A DNA stretch of 64,000 bases from positions 1 to 64,000 of the forward strand of contig JAFIEK010000018.1 in NCBI GenBank assembly GCA_020832545.1, in the 5' to 3' direction. Positions within the stretch are counted from its first letter, which is position 1, and each line of letters opens with the position of its first letter. Positions 9,065 through 17,554 of the stretch are shown piece by piece. The position numbers and the translations under genes were made by a program. The notes beneath the pieces are model-generated. The model worked only from the letters and a program-made list of their open reading frames with translations. It ran no database searches and had not been told where the DNA came from. The stretch is from Pararhodobacter sp. (GTDB lineage: Bacteria > Pseudomonadota > Alphaproteobacteria > Rhodobacterales > Rhodobacteraceae).

Positions 9065-10036
9065 TCATTCGTCGCTCAAGGGGGGCGCGGCCGCATGCGT
9101 TTGCCCCGGCAGGCGGACTTCCATCCAGTCCGGGCGGTAGGTCACGCCGTCATGCATTTCCCGGATATGCCGCCGCAGCATATCCATGAACCGGTTTGCC
9201 AGGGGTGCTGCGATACGTTCGCGTTGCCGGAACGCCGAAAAGGTAAACTCGATCACCGGATCGAACGGGATGGCAACCACATCCGGCCAGAACTGTTGCC
9301 GCACACCCAGCGGTTCAACGATGGCAACACCAACACCGCGCGATACCAGCGAATTCGCCTCGGCCGAGGCGAACACCTCGATGCGCATCTTCCGGTTCAC
9401 GCGAAACTGCTCGAACACCCCGTCGGTGATGTGGCGCATCCGGCTGTTGCGGGTGAACGAGATGAATTCTTCGCCCTCAAAATCCTTCGGCCCGACACGG
9501 GCGCGGGAGGCCAGCCGGTGGCCCTTCGGCACGATACAGACCGAACTTGCGTGAAAGAGGGGTTCGATCTTCAAAGACGGATGCTGATACTGCGTCACCG
9601 AGAACCCGATATCGACATTGCTGCCCAGCACATCCGGGCCGACATTCGATGACATGTCCAGCAGCACATCGACACCTGGGTTCTCTTTCGCAAATTCCGC
9701 CACCGCATCGGCTACCAGCGTCAGCCCGATGGTTGAGGCGGTGATGATGCGCAGCTCACCGGTGCGGAATGTGCGCAGGTCCTCGGCGAAGCGCTCGACA
9801 TCGGCGAGCGAGGCGAAGAGGCGCCGTACCTCGTTGTAGAGCAGTCGCGCCTCATCGGTCGGAAGCAGCCGCCGCTTCTCGCGGTGGAAAAGCGTCAGTT
9901 TCAGGTCAATTTCCAGACCGGCCAGCATTTTGCTCATGGCGGGCTGTGTCACGAAGATCCGGTTGGCGGCTTCGGTCACGGTGCCTGTTTCCATGAACTG
10001 GATGAAGGCCTCTAGCTGTCGGTGGGTGATGCGCAA
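9065..10036 (-). CDS. LysR-family transcriptional regulator
   Basis: LysR-type regulator, 323 residues, with an N-terminal winged helix-turn-helix at about 1-60 (ITHRQLEAFIQFMETGTVTE, then TQPAMSKML) and a co-inducer-binding domain of the periplasmic-binding-protein fold at about 90-300. The start is a TTG at 10036, supported by a near-perfect ribosome-binding site: reading the - strand, AAAGGAGG lies 6 nt before the TTG. It is the last gene of the - strand catabolic arm, 79 bp after the amidase. It probably controls the divergent promoter at 14071-14337 and perhaps the M20/Dpp operon (inference). Confidence 0.92.
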   Translation of the reverse strand: MRITHRQLEAFIQFMETGTVTEAANRIFVTQPAMSKMLAGLEIDLKLTLFHREKRRLLPTDEARLLYNEVRRLFASLADVERFAEDLRTFRTGELRIITASTIGLTLVADAVAEFAKENPGVDVLLDMSSNVGPDVLGSNVDIGFSVTQYQHPSLKIEPLFHASSVCIVPKGHRLASRARVGPKDFEGEEFISFTRNSRMRHITDGVFEQFRVNRKMRIEVFASAEANSLVSRGVGVAIVEPLGVRQQFWPDVVAIPFDPVIEFTFSAFRQRERIAAPLANRFMDMLRRHIREMHDGVTYRPDWMEVRLPGQTHAAAPPLSDE

Positions 10037-10115
10037 GTCAGTCCTCCTTTGCGCAACTTTACCGTCAGAAAGGAGTTCGGCAAAGGTTATCGCCGAAACG
10101 CCGGATCAGTAATCG

Positions 10116-11549
10116 TCAACCTGCTGCCGGGGGCCAACTTCCTGCCCAAGGCATCAGCGCCTCGATCGCCGCAGCGACCGCGAGCAACCGCGCCTCACTG
10201 TGCCAGGGGCCGACAATCTGCATGCCGATCGGGATACCTTTTGACGACATTCCCACCGGGACCGACATTGCCGGGTGTCCGCTGGCGTTTTGCAACACCG
10301 TGTAGGGATACCACGCCTCGCGCAGGGGGCCATGTTCGACCCCGTCCACAATCAGCGGTTCGTCCTGCTTGTGCTCGGCGGCCAATGAGGGGGTTGCGAT
10401 GGTCGGAGTGATGTAGATATCGGCCCCGTCGAACTGCCGCTCGACTTCATGGAAAATGCTGGTCCGTGCCCGCAATGCCATAGCCAATGCGTCATAGGTA
10501 TGCTGCGCGCCGGGTGTCAGTGACAGCCGCGCAGTGCGGTCCATCCGTGCACCATGCTCGTGCAGCAGATGGCCAAAGCGGGCATACTGATAGGCACGCA
10601 TGTAGATCAGCGCATTATCAAGGTCATGCACCGGCGCGTCGATCACCCCGGCATTCACCGCACCGGCATCGGTCATCGCCTCTACCGCCGCTTTCACCGC
10701 AGCCTCAACTTCGGGGTCAACCCAGTCGTTCACAGTGCGCATCATCAGCCGCAAGCGCAGACCTTTGAGCGCGGAAATCGGGTCGTCCGGCAGATTGACC
10801 AACGCTGTGCTGCCGCCCAGCGACCAGGGGTCGCGCCGGTCCGGCCCCTTCATGGCGTTGAAGCCAAGTACCATGTCGGCGATGGACCGCGCCATCACCC
10901 CGATACAGGTGAAAGAGCCGAAGACATCGGTTGTTGTCTCATGCGGGATGGCCCCCCAAGTGGGTTTGATCCCGGCAACCCCACAGGCTGAGGCCGGGAT
11001 GCGCCCTGATCCGGCCCCGTCAGAGGTGACATGCAGCGGCCCGAAGCCCATCGCCGCGCCGATACCCGCCCCGCCCGACGAGCCGCCGCAACTGCGGCTC
11101 AGATCCCATGGGTTGCGGCTGATGCCCTGTGTGGGGCAATCCGTCAGCACCTTGTGGCCGAACTCCGGGGTCGTGGTCTTGGCAAAAGGGATTGCGCCCT
11201 TGCGGCGTAGCCGGGCGATGGCCTCGGCATCGTGATCGGCGATCACGCCTTCATAGGCGAACGAGCCCATTTCCAGCGGCAGCCCCCTGACCGCCAGAAG
11301 ATCCTTGGCGGTGACCGGCAGGCCCTGCAACGCGCCCGGTTCCTCACCCCGGGCCAGCGCCGCGTCGCGCGCCGCGGCCTCGGCCATGGCGGCCTCGGGG
11401 TCCACGTGGGCGATGCCGTTGGTCTGGCCGTCCAGCTTTTCAACACGGTCCAGCACGGCGCGCATGAGGGTCGTGGCTTTGATGTCACCTGACTGAAGCT
11501 TCGGCAGGAGGTCTGTGGCCGTCATTCGGCAGAGTTCATCATCATGCAT
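10116..11549 (-). CDS. Amidase signature family hydrolase
   Basis: Hydrolyses a carboxylic amide to acid plus ammonia or amine, 477 residues. The Ser-cisSer-Lys machinery is visible: the lysine in VTAKDLLAVRGLP near residue 80, the cis-serine in CGGSSGGAG near 160, and the nucleophile serine in SDGAGSGRIPAS near 178. The last motif differs slightly from the usual GGGSIR form. The ATG at 11549 has a GGAGG site 8 nt upstream; an internal ATG at 11525 is a weaker option. It sits downstream of the amidohydrolase-fold gene and upstream of the LysR gene in the - strand arm. Substrate unknown. It could also be labelled a GatA-like protein, but gatB/gatC are absent and the context is catabolic. Confidence 0.9.
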   Translation of the reverse strand: MHDDELCRMTATDLLPKLQSGDIKATTLMRAVLDRVEKLDGQTNGIAHVDPEAAMAEAAARDAALARGEEPGALQGLPVTAKDLLAVRGLPLEMGSFAYEGVIADHDAEAIARLRRKGAIPFAKTTTPEFGHKVLTDCPTQGISRNPWDLSRSCGGSSGGAGIGAAMGFGPLHVTSDGAGSGRIPASACGVAGIKPTWGAIPHETTTDVFGSFTCIGVMARSIADMVLGFNAMKGPDRRDPWSLGGSTALVNLPDDPISALKGLRLRLMMRTVNDWVDPEVEAAVKAAVEAMTDAGAVNAGVIDAPVHDLDNALIYMRAYQYARFGHLLHEHGARMDRTARLSLTPGAQHTYDALAMALRARTSIFHEVERQFDGADIYITPTIATPSLAAEHKQDEPLIVDGVEHGPLREAWYPYTVLQNASGHPAMSVPVGMSSKGIPIGMQIVGPWHSEARLLAVAAAIEALMPWAGSWPPAAG

Positions 11550-11609
11550 TTCGTTGCCTCCACTTCCGTTGCTCCCACTTTGGTTCGCTGCCGCAGGTCC
11601 TCATCGTGT

Positions 11610-12458
11610 TCACAGCCGCAGGAATGCGCGCGCATTTCCCGACAACCAGCGATCGGCGATATCGGCACCGATCGGCAGGTTGCGCACTTCGTCGATGACG
11701 CGGCCCATGGGCATCATCGGCCAGGCGGTGCCAACGATCATCCTGTCTTTCAGGATGGTCCGCCCATACTGCATTAGCGGCCCATAGCCCGAATGCTCGA
11801 CATTCAGCAGCTTGGGCCGCATCGCCACCAGTCCGATCCACAGGTTCGGATGCCGCCACGCGACGGCCAGAAGCTCGTCTACCCAAGGCCAGCCCGGCGG
11901 CGCGGCGCAGACCCGCAGCTCCGGAAAGTCGCAAAGCACCCGGTCCAGCATCGCGGGCCTGCCAAAATCCGGCGAGGATTTCAGCGAGAAGTTCACGCCG
12001 ACATGGATGTTCACAGGGATATCCAGCTCTACGCATTTCGCATAAAGCGGGTACATCCGTCGGTCGTCAATGGCCAGCCGGTTCTCGAAGCACTGAAGGT
12101 TCAGCCCCTTCAGGCCCAGTTCCCGCACCCCATGTTCAAGTTCGCGCACGGCGGTCATGCCCTTGTTGGGATCGACCCCGGCAAAACCGACAAAGCGACC
12201 CGGATGCGCGGCCACCACCTCGGCCACCGCCTCATTCGTGACGCGGCCGCCGAACGTTGTCTCGACATCGCGGCCCTTGAGTACTGTCAGCCCGATGCCC
12301 GCGTCGTCGCAGGCGGAAAACCACTGCTCCAGTGTCATCTCTCCACGCTCCGCCGCTGCCTCAGAGGCGGCATAGACGCGCCGGTAGTTTGCCAGATGGC
12401 TTGCGTCGGGTAGCTTCAGTGACGCAATCGGCGGCGTCGCGCCATAGTCGATGATCAT
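11610..12458 (-). CDS. Amidohydrolase_2-fold protein lacking most metal ligands
   Basis: Belongs to the amidohydrolase_2 (ACMSD/resorcylate decarboxylase-like) TIM-barrel family, 282 residues. The family's metal-binding D-x-H-x-H after strand 1 reads D4-Y-G-A-T here. The strand-6 histidine (AHGG type) is replaced in CAAPPGWPW, and the strand-8 aspartate (GTDYP type) in VGTAWPMMP. Only the strand-5 histidine (VNIHVG) remains. The fold signature PWVDELLAVAWRHPNLWIGL is intact. The start is the ATG at 12458 (MIIDYGATPP), 10 bp after the CoA-ligase stop; an open frame further upstream overlaps that gene and is not used. It may be a non-catalytic partner or use different chemistry (inference). Confidence 0.85.
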   Translation of the reverse strand: MIIDYGATPPIASLKLPDASHLANYRRVYAASEAAAERGEMTLEQWFSACDDAGIGLTVLKGRDVETTFGGRVTNEAVAEVVAAHPGRFVGFAGVDPNKGMTAVRELEHGVRELGLKGLNLQCFENRLAIDDRRMYPLYAKCVELDIPVNIHVGVNFSLKSSPDFGRPAMLDRVLCDFPELRVCAAPPGWPWVDELLAVAWRHPNLWIGLVAMRPKLLNVEHSGYGPLMQYGRTILKDRMIVGTAWPMMPMGRVIDEVRNLPIGADIADRWLSGNARAFLRL

Positions 12459-12468
12459 GGATTGCCCC

Positions 12469-14070
12469 TTATCGCCAGATGTTCTCGACCCGGTCAAAAG
12501 AGCCGGTGCGGTGGTCCGTGCGCGCCTTCGCCAGTTCGGCTTTCGCTACTTTGAACGAGGTGGTCCGCGGCATGTTCTCGATGAATTCGAAGTAGCGGGG
12601 GATCTTGAATGCGGCGAGCCTCTGAGCGGCGTAATCCGAGATCCGGTGGACAAGTGCGGCATCCGGCTGGTGGCCGTTGCGCAAGGTGAGATACGCTTTG
12701 ACCTCTTCGCCGCGCAGATCATCGGGCACGGGGATCAAAGCGACCTCCTCAATCTCATCCATGTCGCGCAGCACGCCCTCTACCTCGCGGCAGGCGATGT
12801 TCTCACCGGCGCGGCGGATCATGTCTTTCTTTCGGCCGACAATATAGTGAAAACCCTGCGCGTCGCGCCTGAACAGATCGCCGGTATGGAACCAGCCGTC
12901 CCTGAGAGCGTCGGCGGTGGCCTCGGGGTTATTGTAATAGCCCTGAAATATGCCCTCGCCCCGGATCAGCAATTCGCCGGTTTCACCGTCGGGCACGTCT
13001 GCGCCGCGCTCATCGATTACTCTGGTTTCGCGAAAGGCGGTTGCGATGCCGCAACTGCCTGATCCGACCATCTCTGCCGCTTCCATCGGCACGTATAGGC
13101 CTGATCCGATCTCGGTCATGCCAAAAGCTTCTCTGGCAATGAAGCCATATCGCGCCTCGATCTCGGCATGAACCGAGGCGCGGACGCCGTAGATATTCGC
13201 CCGGACAACCCGGTTTTTCCGGTCATGTGGTGCAGGGGGTTGCTTGCTGGCCGCTTCAGGAAAGAGGCAGAATTCGATACGGTGCTCACACAGCCAACGC
13301 GCGAATTTCGAGGCGCTCTGTCTGCGCCCGACAACCAGGGTGCCACGCTGATAGATTGCCATGAGAAGCAGCCATTGCGGGTCCATATAGGTGAAGGGCG
13401 TGGTGGCAAGTATCCGCCGGAAGCGCTGCCCGTCGCGCCAGGCATTAACCATGCCTGTCGTCAGCCAGTAGCGGTGCGTCAGCATGCATCCTTTAGGCAA
13501 ACCCGTAGTGCCAGAAGTATACTGGATATTCATGAGCGTATCGCGGTGCAGATACGGTGACGGGCAGGCCACGGCCTCTGCCCCATTCCACCGATCCTGC
13601 CAGTCCACGCTGTTGACGATAAGTGCCTGTATCCCCGGATCGTGCTCTTGCAGGACCGCCGCCAGTTCATCATGGACAAGCAGCAGCTTTGCGCCGGAAT
13701 TCTCTACCACATAGGCAAGTTCGCGCGTGGAATACCGGGTGTTCACCGGCACCATGATCGCGCCGATCCGTGCCAGTCCAAGCCAGATCAGCGGCATTTC
13801 GGGAACATTGGGCAACATCACCGCCACCCGGTCCCCGTGCCGCACACCGGCTGCCGCAAGCAGTGCGCCCATCTTCAAGCTGTCACGTTTCACCCCACCA
13901 TAGGTTGCCGTCAGCCCCTCGTCGAAGAACTCCCACAAGGTGGCATCCGGACATTCGTCAGCGGCGGTGTCCAGCAGATGCGGAATGGTTTCTGGAAACG
14001 CGGCCGCTTCAATGGTGGCCCGGCGTTCTTCAGGGGTCTGGTCAGTAGTGGTCAGGGGAACGGGTGTCAT
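12469..14070 (-). CDS. AMP-dependent acyl-CoA synthetase (CaiC-like)
   Basis: ATP-dependent carboxylate-CoA ligase of the ANL superfamily, 533 residues. The P-loop motif YTSGTTGLPKGC is at about 184-195, the adenylate-binding motif AFGMTEIG near 313, the YHTGD-type motif as FHTGDLFRRD near 402, and the hinge with GRKKDMIRRAGENIA near 420. The C-terminal acyl lysine is in RYFEFIENMPRTTSFKVAK. It most resembles crotonobetaine/carnitine-CoA ligases, but the acid is not predictable. It is the first gene of the - strand arm, facing the spermidine-type transporter across a shared 267-bp region. It could activate the acid released by the downstream amidase. Confidence 0.9.
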   Translation of the reverse strand: MTPVPLTTTDQTPEERRATIEAAAFPETIPHLLDTAADECPDATLWEFFDEGLTATYGGVKRDSLKMGALLAAAGVRHGDRVAVMLPNVPEMPLIWLGLARIGAIMVPVNTRYSTRELAYVVENSGAKLLLVHDELAAVLQEHDPGIQALIVNSVDWQDRWNGAEAVACPSPYLHRDTLMNIQYTSGTTGLPKGCMLTHRYWLTTGMVNAWRDGQRFRRILATTPFTYMDPQWLLLMAIYQRGTLVVGRRQSASKFARWLCEHRIEFCLFPEAASKQPPAPHDRKNRVVRANIYGVRASVHAEIEARYGFIAREAFGMTEIGSGLYVPMEAAEMVGSGSCGIATAFRETRVIDERGADVPDGETGELLIRGEGIFQGYYNNPEATADALRDGWFHTGDLFRRDAQGFHYIVGRKKDMIRRAGENIACREVEGVLRDMDEIEEVALIPVPDDLRGEEVKAYLTLRNGHQPDAALVHRISDYAAQRLAAFKIPRYFEFIENMPRTTSFKVAKAELAKARTDHRTGSFDRVENIWR

Positions 14071-14337
14071 CGCGATCTTTATGCCTTGGGTTTTCCGAAT
14101 TCAGGGGCGTCCAATCCATCCGCCTTGTCCTACCTAGACAGCCATCGCGCAGACCGACAAATCGCGAATGACGTGGAAAACATTCCCTCAGGTTATTCAT
14201 TCCCGCCCGGTGCCGTTCGATCAGCACCAAGGGCTGCAGATATCGGGGCGCGCAGCATTGAAACATTCCTTTGCGGAATGAACTGCGCATGAGTTGGTAT
14301 TTGACTTGAGGGCACCCGTCAGCGGCAAACTGGACCC
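14071..14337. promoter_or_regulatory. Divergent control region between the two catabolic arms
   Basis: A 267-bp region separating the CoA-ligase arm (-) from the spermidine-type transporter arm (+). It holds repeated CATTCC elements: GAATG at 14166-14170 and CATTC at 14181-14185 form an inverted repeat with a 10-bp spacer, a second CATTCC lies at 14198-14203, and CATTCC (14264-14269) with GGAATG (14275-14280) form a 6-bp inverted repeat with a 5-nt loop. TTGACT at 14301-14306 is a possible -35 for the + arm, with a poor -10. The repeats are candidate binding sites for the LysR regulator encoded at 9065-10036 (inference). Confidence 0.55.
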
Positions 14338-15477
14338 ATGTTCGACCGTATTGCCACAGATCGAATGAACCGGAGCCGCCAAGTGCCCAGTCATAACCCA
14401 TCAAGCGATCTCATCCTGCAGATCGAGGCCGTCACCAAAACCTTTGATGCAAACCCTGCAGTGGATTGTGTCGATCTGGACGTAAGGCGCGGCGAGTTCG
14501 TGACCCTGCTGGGCCCGTCGGGCTGCGGCAAATCCACGCTGTTGCGGATGATCGCCGGGTTTGAGACGCCGACATCGGGGCGCATCAAAATCAGCGGGCG
14601 CGACATCTCGCGGCTGGCACCCTATGACCGTGAAATCGGCATGGTGTTTCAGAACCTTGCGCTCTTTCCGCATATGAATGTCTACGACAATGTGGCCTTT
14701 GGCCTGCGCGCTCGCAACCGGACCAAGGGCATGGATGGCAAGGTGCGCGAGATGCTGTCGCTCGTCGGCCTGGAAGGGTTCGAGGAGCGGCGCACCGGCC
14801 AGATATCCGGCGGCCAGCGCCAGCGGGTGGCTTTGGCGCGCTCTCTTGTGACATCGCCCGAGCTGCTGTTGCTGGATGAGCCGCTTTCGGCGCTCGACCT
14901 CAAGCTGCGTCGCCAGCTTCAGGTCGAGCTGAAGCGCATCCAGCAGGAAACCGGCATCACGTTCATTTTTGTTACCCATGATCAGGAAGAGGCCCTGTCG
15001 ATGTCGGACAGGATCGCCGTGATGAATGCGGGCCGGGTTGAGCAGTTCGGCACCTCTGTCGAGACCTATCACCATCCCCGGACCGAGTTTGTGGCGCGTT
15101 TCGTGGGTGAGACCAACTTGCTGAAGGGCGTCATCGTCGAAAGCGAAGGGGCGAATGCGCTGTTGGAACTTTCCGGCACGGGAGCGCGGGTGCCGGTGCC
15201 GGGCGGGGCGCAATCCGTGGCAGGGCAGGGGGGGCAGGTGACCATCTCCATCCGGCCCGAACATGTAAATCTGGGTGCACCAGACGAACATCTTGTCCCG
15301 GCGCGCGTGCGCTCGCACAGCTTTTCCGGCGCGACAATCACTTACACGCTTGACAGCGACGCCGGCCCGCTGCTGGCGCAGGTGGCCTTTAAAGCTGGGG
15401 GGGCGCACCCATTGGCAGTGGGCGAAGCCGTCTCGGTCGGATGGCCGCAAACCTCCGTCACGACAATCCCTGCGTAA
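14338..15477 (+). CDS. Spermidine/putrescine-type ABC transporter ATP-binding protein
   Basis: PotA-like ATPase, 379 residues. Walker A GPSGCGKST is near residue 60, signature ISGGQRQRVALARSL near 158, Walker B LLLLDEPLSALD near 177, and the switch His in FVTHDQEEALSMSDR. A C-terminal TOBE domain spans about 290-370. The start is ATG 14338; ATG 14365 is possible, and neither has a strong ribosome-binding site. It heads an operon of ATPase, binding protein, two permeases, FAD oxidase and ThDP enzyme. The ligand is probably an amine or another small cationic or organic compound; polyamine specificity is not proven. Confidence 0.9.
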   Translation: MFDRIATDRMNRSRQVPSHNPSSDLILQIEAVTKTFDANPAVDCVDLDVRRGEFVTLLGPSGCGKSTLLRMIAGFETPTSGRIKISGRDISRLAPYDREIGMVFQNLALFPHMNVYDNVAFGLRARNRTKGMDGKVREMLSLVGLEGFEERRTGQISGGQRQRVALARSLVTSPELLLLDEPLSALDLKLRRQLQVELKRIQQETGITFIFVTHDQEEALSMSDRIAVMNAGRVEQFGTSVETYHHPRTEFVARFVGETNLLKGVIVESEGANALLELSGTGARVPVPGGAQSVAGQGGQVTISIRPEHVNLGAPDEHLVPARVRSHSFSGATITYTLDSDAGPLLAQVAFKAGGAHPLAVGEAVSVGWPQTSVTTIPA

Positions 15478-15561
15478 CCCGGTCGCGACCCGCTTCGCGC
15501 AACTTCGCCACGACCATCCCCGCAAAGCCGGGGCAATTTTAACCCACAAGGAGGATGACCA

Positions 15562-16620
15562 ATGAAACTGACCAGACGTGCAACCATTGCCGGGGCGCTT
15601 GGCTCTGCTGCGGCCCTGTCGCTGCCCGGGCGGCTGATGGCGCAATCGAATACGCTGCTGCATGCCTCTTGGGGCGGCGGCGTCGGCTCAACTTGGAACG
15701 CGGCTTTTGCCGATCCTTTCGCGGCCGAGACCGGCGCCAGCGTGCGCATTGTCGATGTGCCCAACCCCGAGGCGCAACTGCGTGCTCAGGCTGGAAACCC
15801 GCAGTATCACTCGGCCATCGGCACCTTTGTTCAGGGTGTGAACATGATGCGCGATGATATGCTTGAGACCTTCTCGATCGATGAACTGCCCGAGATGCGC
15901 AACATCGACGAGAAGTACTGGCTCAAGACCGAGGATGGTCGCCTGGCCGGGATCACCCCCTATTTCGCCTATTACGGTATCGCGGTGAACACCAACGAGG
16001 CTTCGCTTGAAGACTTCACCTCATGGCGCAACCTCGCTGATGAGCGATGGGCGGACCGGCTGGGTATGACCCGCCCGATCTATCTGTCAACCTATGACCT
16101 GACGATGCTGAGCAAGGCCGCCGGGGGTGACGAATATGATATCGCAGGCGGGATGGAACTGCTGGAAGGGATGGCACGGAACGTTCTTATTGTCTCCAAC
16201 TCGCTTGCGCAGCAGAACACCATGCTGGAGCGTGGCGAGGTTGCGGCGATGCCGTTCTATTCAACCCGCATCTGGGCGATGCACGAGGCCGGGGTGCAGC
16301 ATGTCGACATGATAATCCCCGAAGAGGGCGCGCTTTTGCTGCCCTATGTCGTTGTCGCGCCCAAGGGGGTTGCCGACCGTGAGCAGGTGGCCGAATGGCT
16401 GAACTATATCGCCGGGGCGGCACCTCAGGAACGCGGCATGGCGATTTCAGGCTATATCCCGGCGAATTCTCAGGCCGTGGCCACAGATGAGATCATTGCC
16501 AAGATCGGCATGACTTACGAGGAGCTTCTGGGCAGGCTCTACCAGCCTGACTGGGGCCATATCGCGGCCAACCAGCAAGATACGGTTGCGGCGATTGATC
16601 AGATGCTTGCCCGCTTCTGA
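15562..16620 (+). CDS. Spermidine/putrescine-type ABC transporter substrate-binding protein
   Basis: Periplasmic binding protein of the PotD/SBP_bac_8 class, 352 residues. The N-terminus carries a Tat-like motif (MKLTRRATIAG) and a hydrophobic stretch, with a cleavage region around LMAQSN. The mature part opens with LLHASWGGGVGSTWNAAF, typical of this class. The ATG at 15562 follows a strong AAGGAGG site. The order ATPase, binding protein, permease, permease is conserved in many alphaproteobacterial transporters of this class. A GC-rich hairpin follows the stop. Confidence 0.92.
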   Translation: MKLTRRATIAGALGSAAALSLPGRLMAQSNTLLHASWGGGVGSTWNAAFADPFAAETGASVRIVDVPNPEAQLRAQAGNPQYHSAIGTFVQGVNMMRDDMLETFSIDELPEMRNIDEKYWLKTEDGRLAGITPYFAYYGIAVNTNEASLEDFTSWRNLADERWADRLGMTRPIYLSTYDLTMLSKAAGGDEYDIAGGMELLEGMARNVLIVSNSLAQQNTMLERGEVAAMPFYSTRIWAMHEAGVQHVDMIIPEEGALLLPYVVVAPKGVADREQVAEWLNYIAGAAPQERGMAISGYIPANSQAVATDEIIAKIGMTYEELLGRLYQPDWGHIAANQQDTVAAIDQMLARF

Positions 16621-16628
16621 CCTGCTTT

Positions 16629-16651
16629 CCGGCCCGGGCTGACCGGGCCGG
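16629..16651 (+). other. Intercistronic hairpin after binding-protein gene
   Basis: A 9-bp perfect inverted repeat (CCGGCCCGG at 16629-16637, CCGGGCCGG at 16643-16651) with a 5-nt loop, 8 bp after the binding-protein stop and before the permease. No U-run. It has the same placement as the hairpins at 41-68 and 5335-5369, suggesting a shared way of setting subunit ratios. Confidence 0.7.
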
Positions 16652-16714
16652 CCCCTTCCCGTGACGCAGCACCGCCTGACGCCTGTGCGTCAGCCATTCC
16701 GGAGTGGACAACCC

Positions 16715-17554
16715 GTGCCCAAACCTCTTCGAACCGCCCTGTTGCTGGCACCTTCCGCGATCCTGATGGGTGTTTTCCTCATTGGTCTGGTGCGGCTGGT
16801 GTCCTCGTCGCTGATGATCGACGGGCAGTTCGACATCACCCACTATGTCGATATCCTGAACCGGCCTGACTATGTGCAGATGCTGGGCCGTACCCTGCGC
16901 ACCGCAGCACTGACAACGCTTTTCTCGCTGCTGATCGGCTTTCCCACCGCCTATTATGTCGCCCGCTACAAGGGGAACCGGAACTTCCTGCTACTTCTCA
17001 TCATCTTTCCGTGGCTCGTCTCCATCGTGGTGCGCAGCTACGGCTGGATGGTGATCCTGGGGCCGCGCGGGCTGATCAACAGCTTCATCACATGGACAGG
17101 GCTGGTCGAGCGGCCCTTGCGGCTGATGTACAACGATTTCGGGGTGATTCTGGGCCTTGTGCATGTGCTCTGCCCTTTCATGATCATCGCCATTCTGTCG
17201 GTGCTGATGCAGATCCCGCGCAGCCTTGAAGAAGCCTCCATGAGCCTCGGTGGCCGGCCCGCCTACAGCTTCCGCACGGTGCTTTTGCCGCTGTCACTGC
17301 CCGGTATCCTGACCGGGATCACGCTGGTCTACCTGATGGCGACCGGGGCCATCGTTACGCCGCTACTGCTGGGTGGCCTTCGCAACACCATGCTTGGCAC
17401 GGAGATCTTTCAGGAGGTCATGCATTTCTTCAATTATCCGAAAGCGGCAGCACTGGCCACTGTGCTGCTTGTCACGGCGCTGGTGGTGGTCATCCCCATC
17501 CAGATTTTTGAGCGATGGCTTGCCCGGCGCCTGCGTGAGGGAGAGAGCCATTGA
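16715..17554 (+). CDS. Spermidine/putrescine-type ABC transporter permease (PotB-like)
   Basis: First membrane subunit of the spermidine-class importer, about 279 residues with six hydrophobic segments. The EAA loop EEASMSLGGRPAYSFRTVLLPLSLPG lies about two-thirds along the protein. The start is a GTG at 16715 (reading MPKPLRTALLLAP) behind GGAGTGG; another in-frame GTG at 16661 would add 18 residues but lacks a ribosome-binding site and would start right at the hairpin. The 3' end overlaps the next permease by 4 bp. Confidence 0.88.
   Translation: MPKPLRTALLLAPSAILMGVFLIGLVRLVSSSLMIDGQFDITHYVDILNRPDYVQMLGRTLRTAALTTLFSLLIGFPTAYYVARYKGNRNFLLLLIIFPWLVSIVVRSYGWMVILGPRGLINSFITWTGLVERPLRLMYNDFGVILGLVHVLCPFMIIAILSVLMQIPRSLEEASMSLGGRPAYSFRTVLLPLSLPGILTGITLVYLMATGAIVTPLLLGGLRNTMLGTEIFQEVMHFFNYPKAAALATVLLVTALVVVIPIQIFERWLARRLREGESH

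Noticed and set aside
14401-15663. 420-codon frame on the - strand opposite the PotA-like gene
   Set aside because: Antisense shadow of an ABC ATPase with all its motifs in place.
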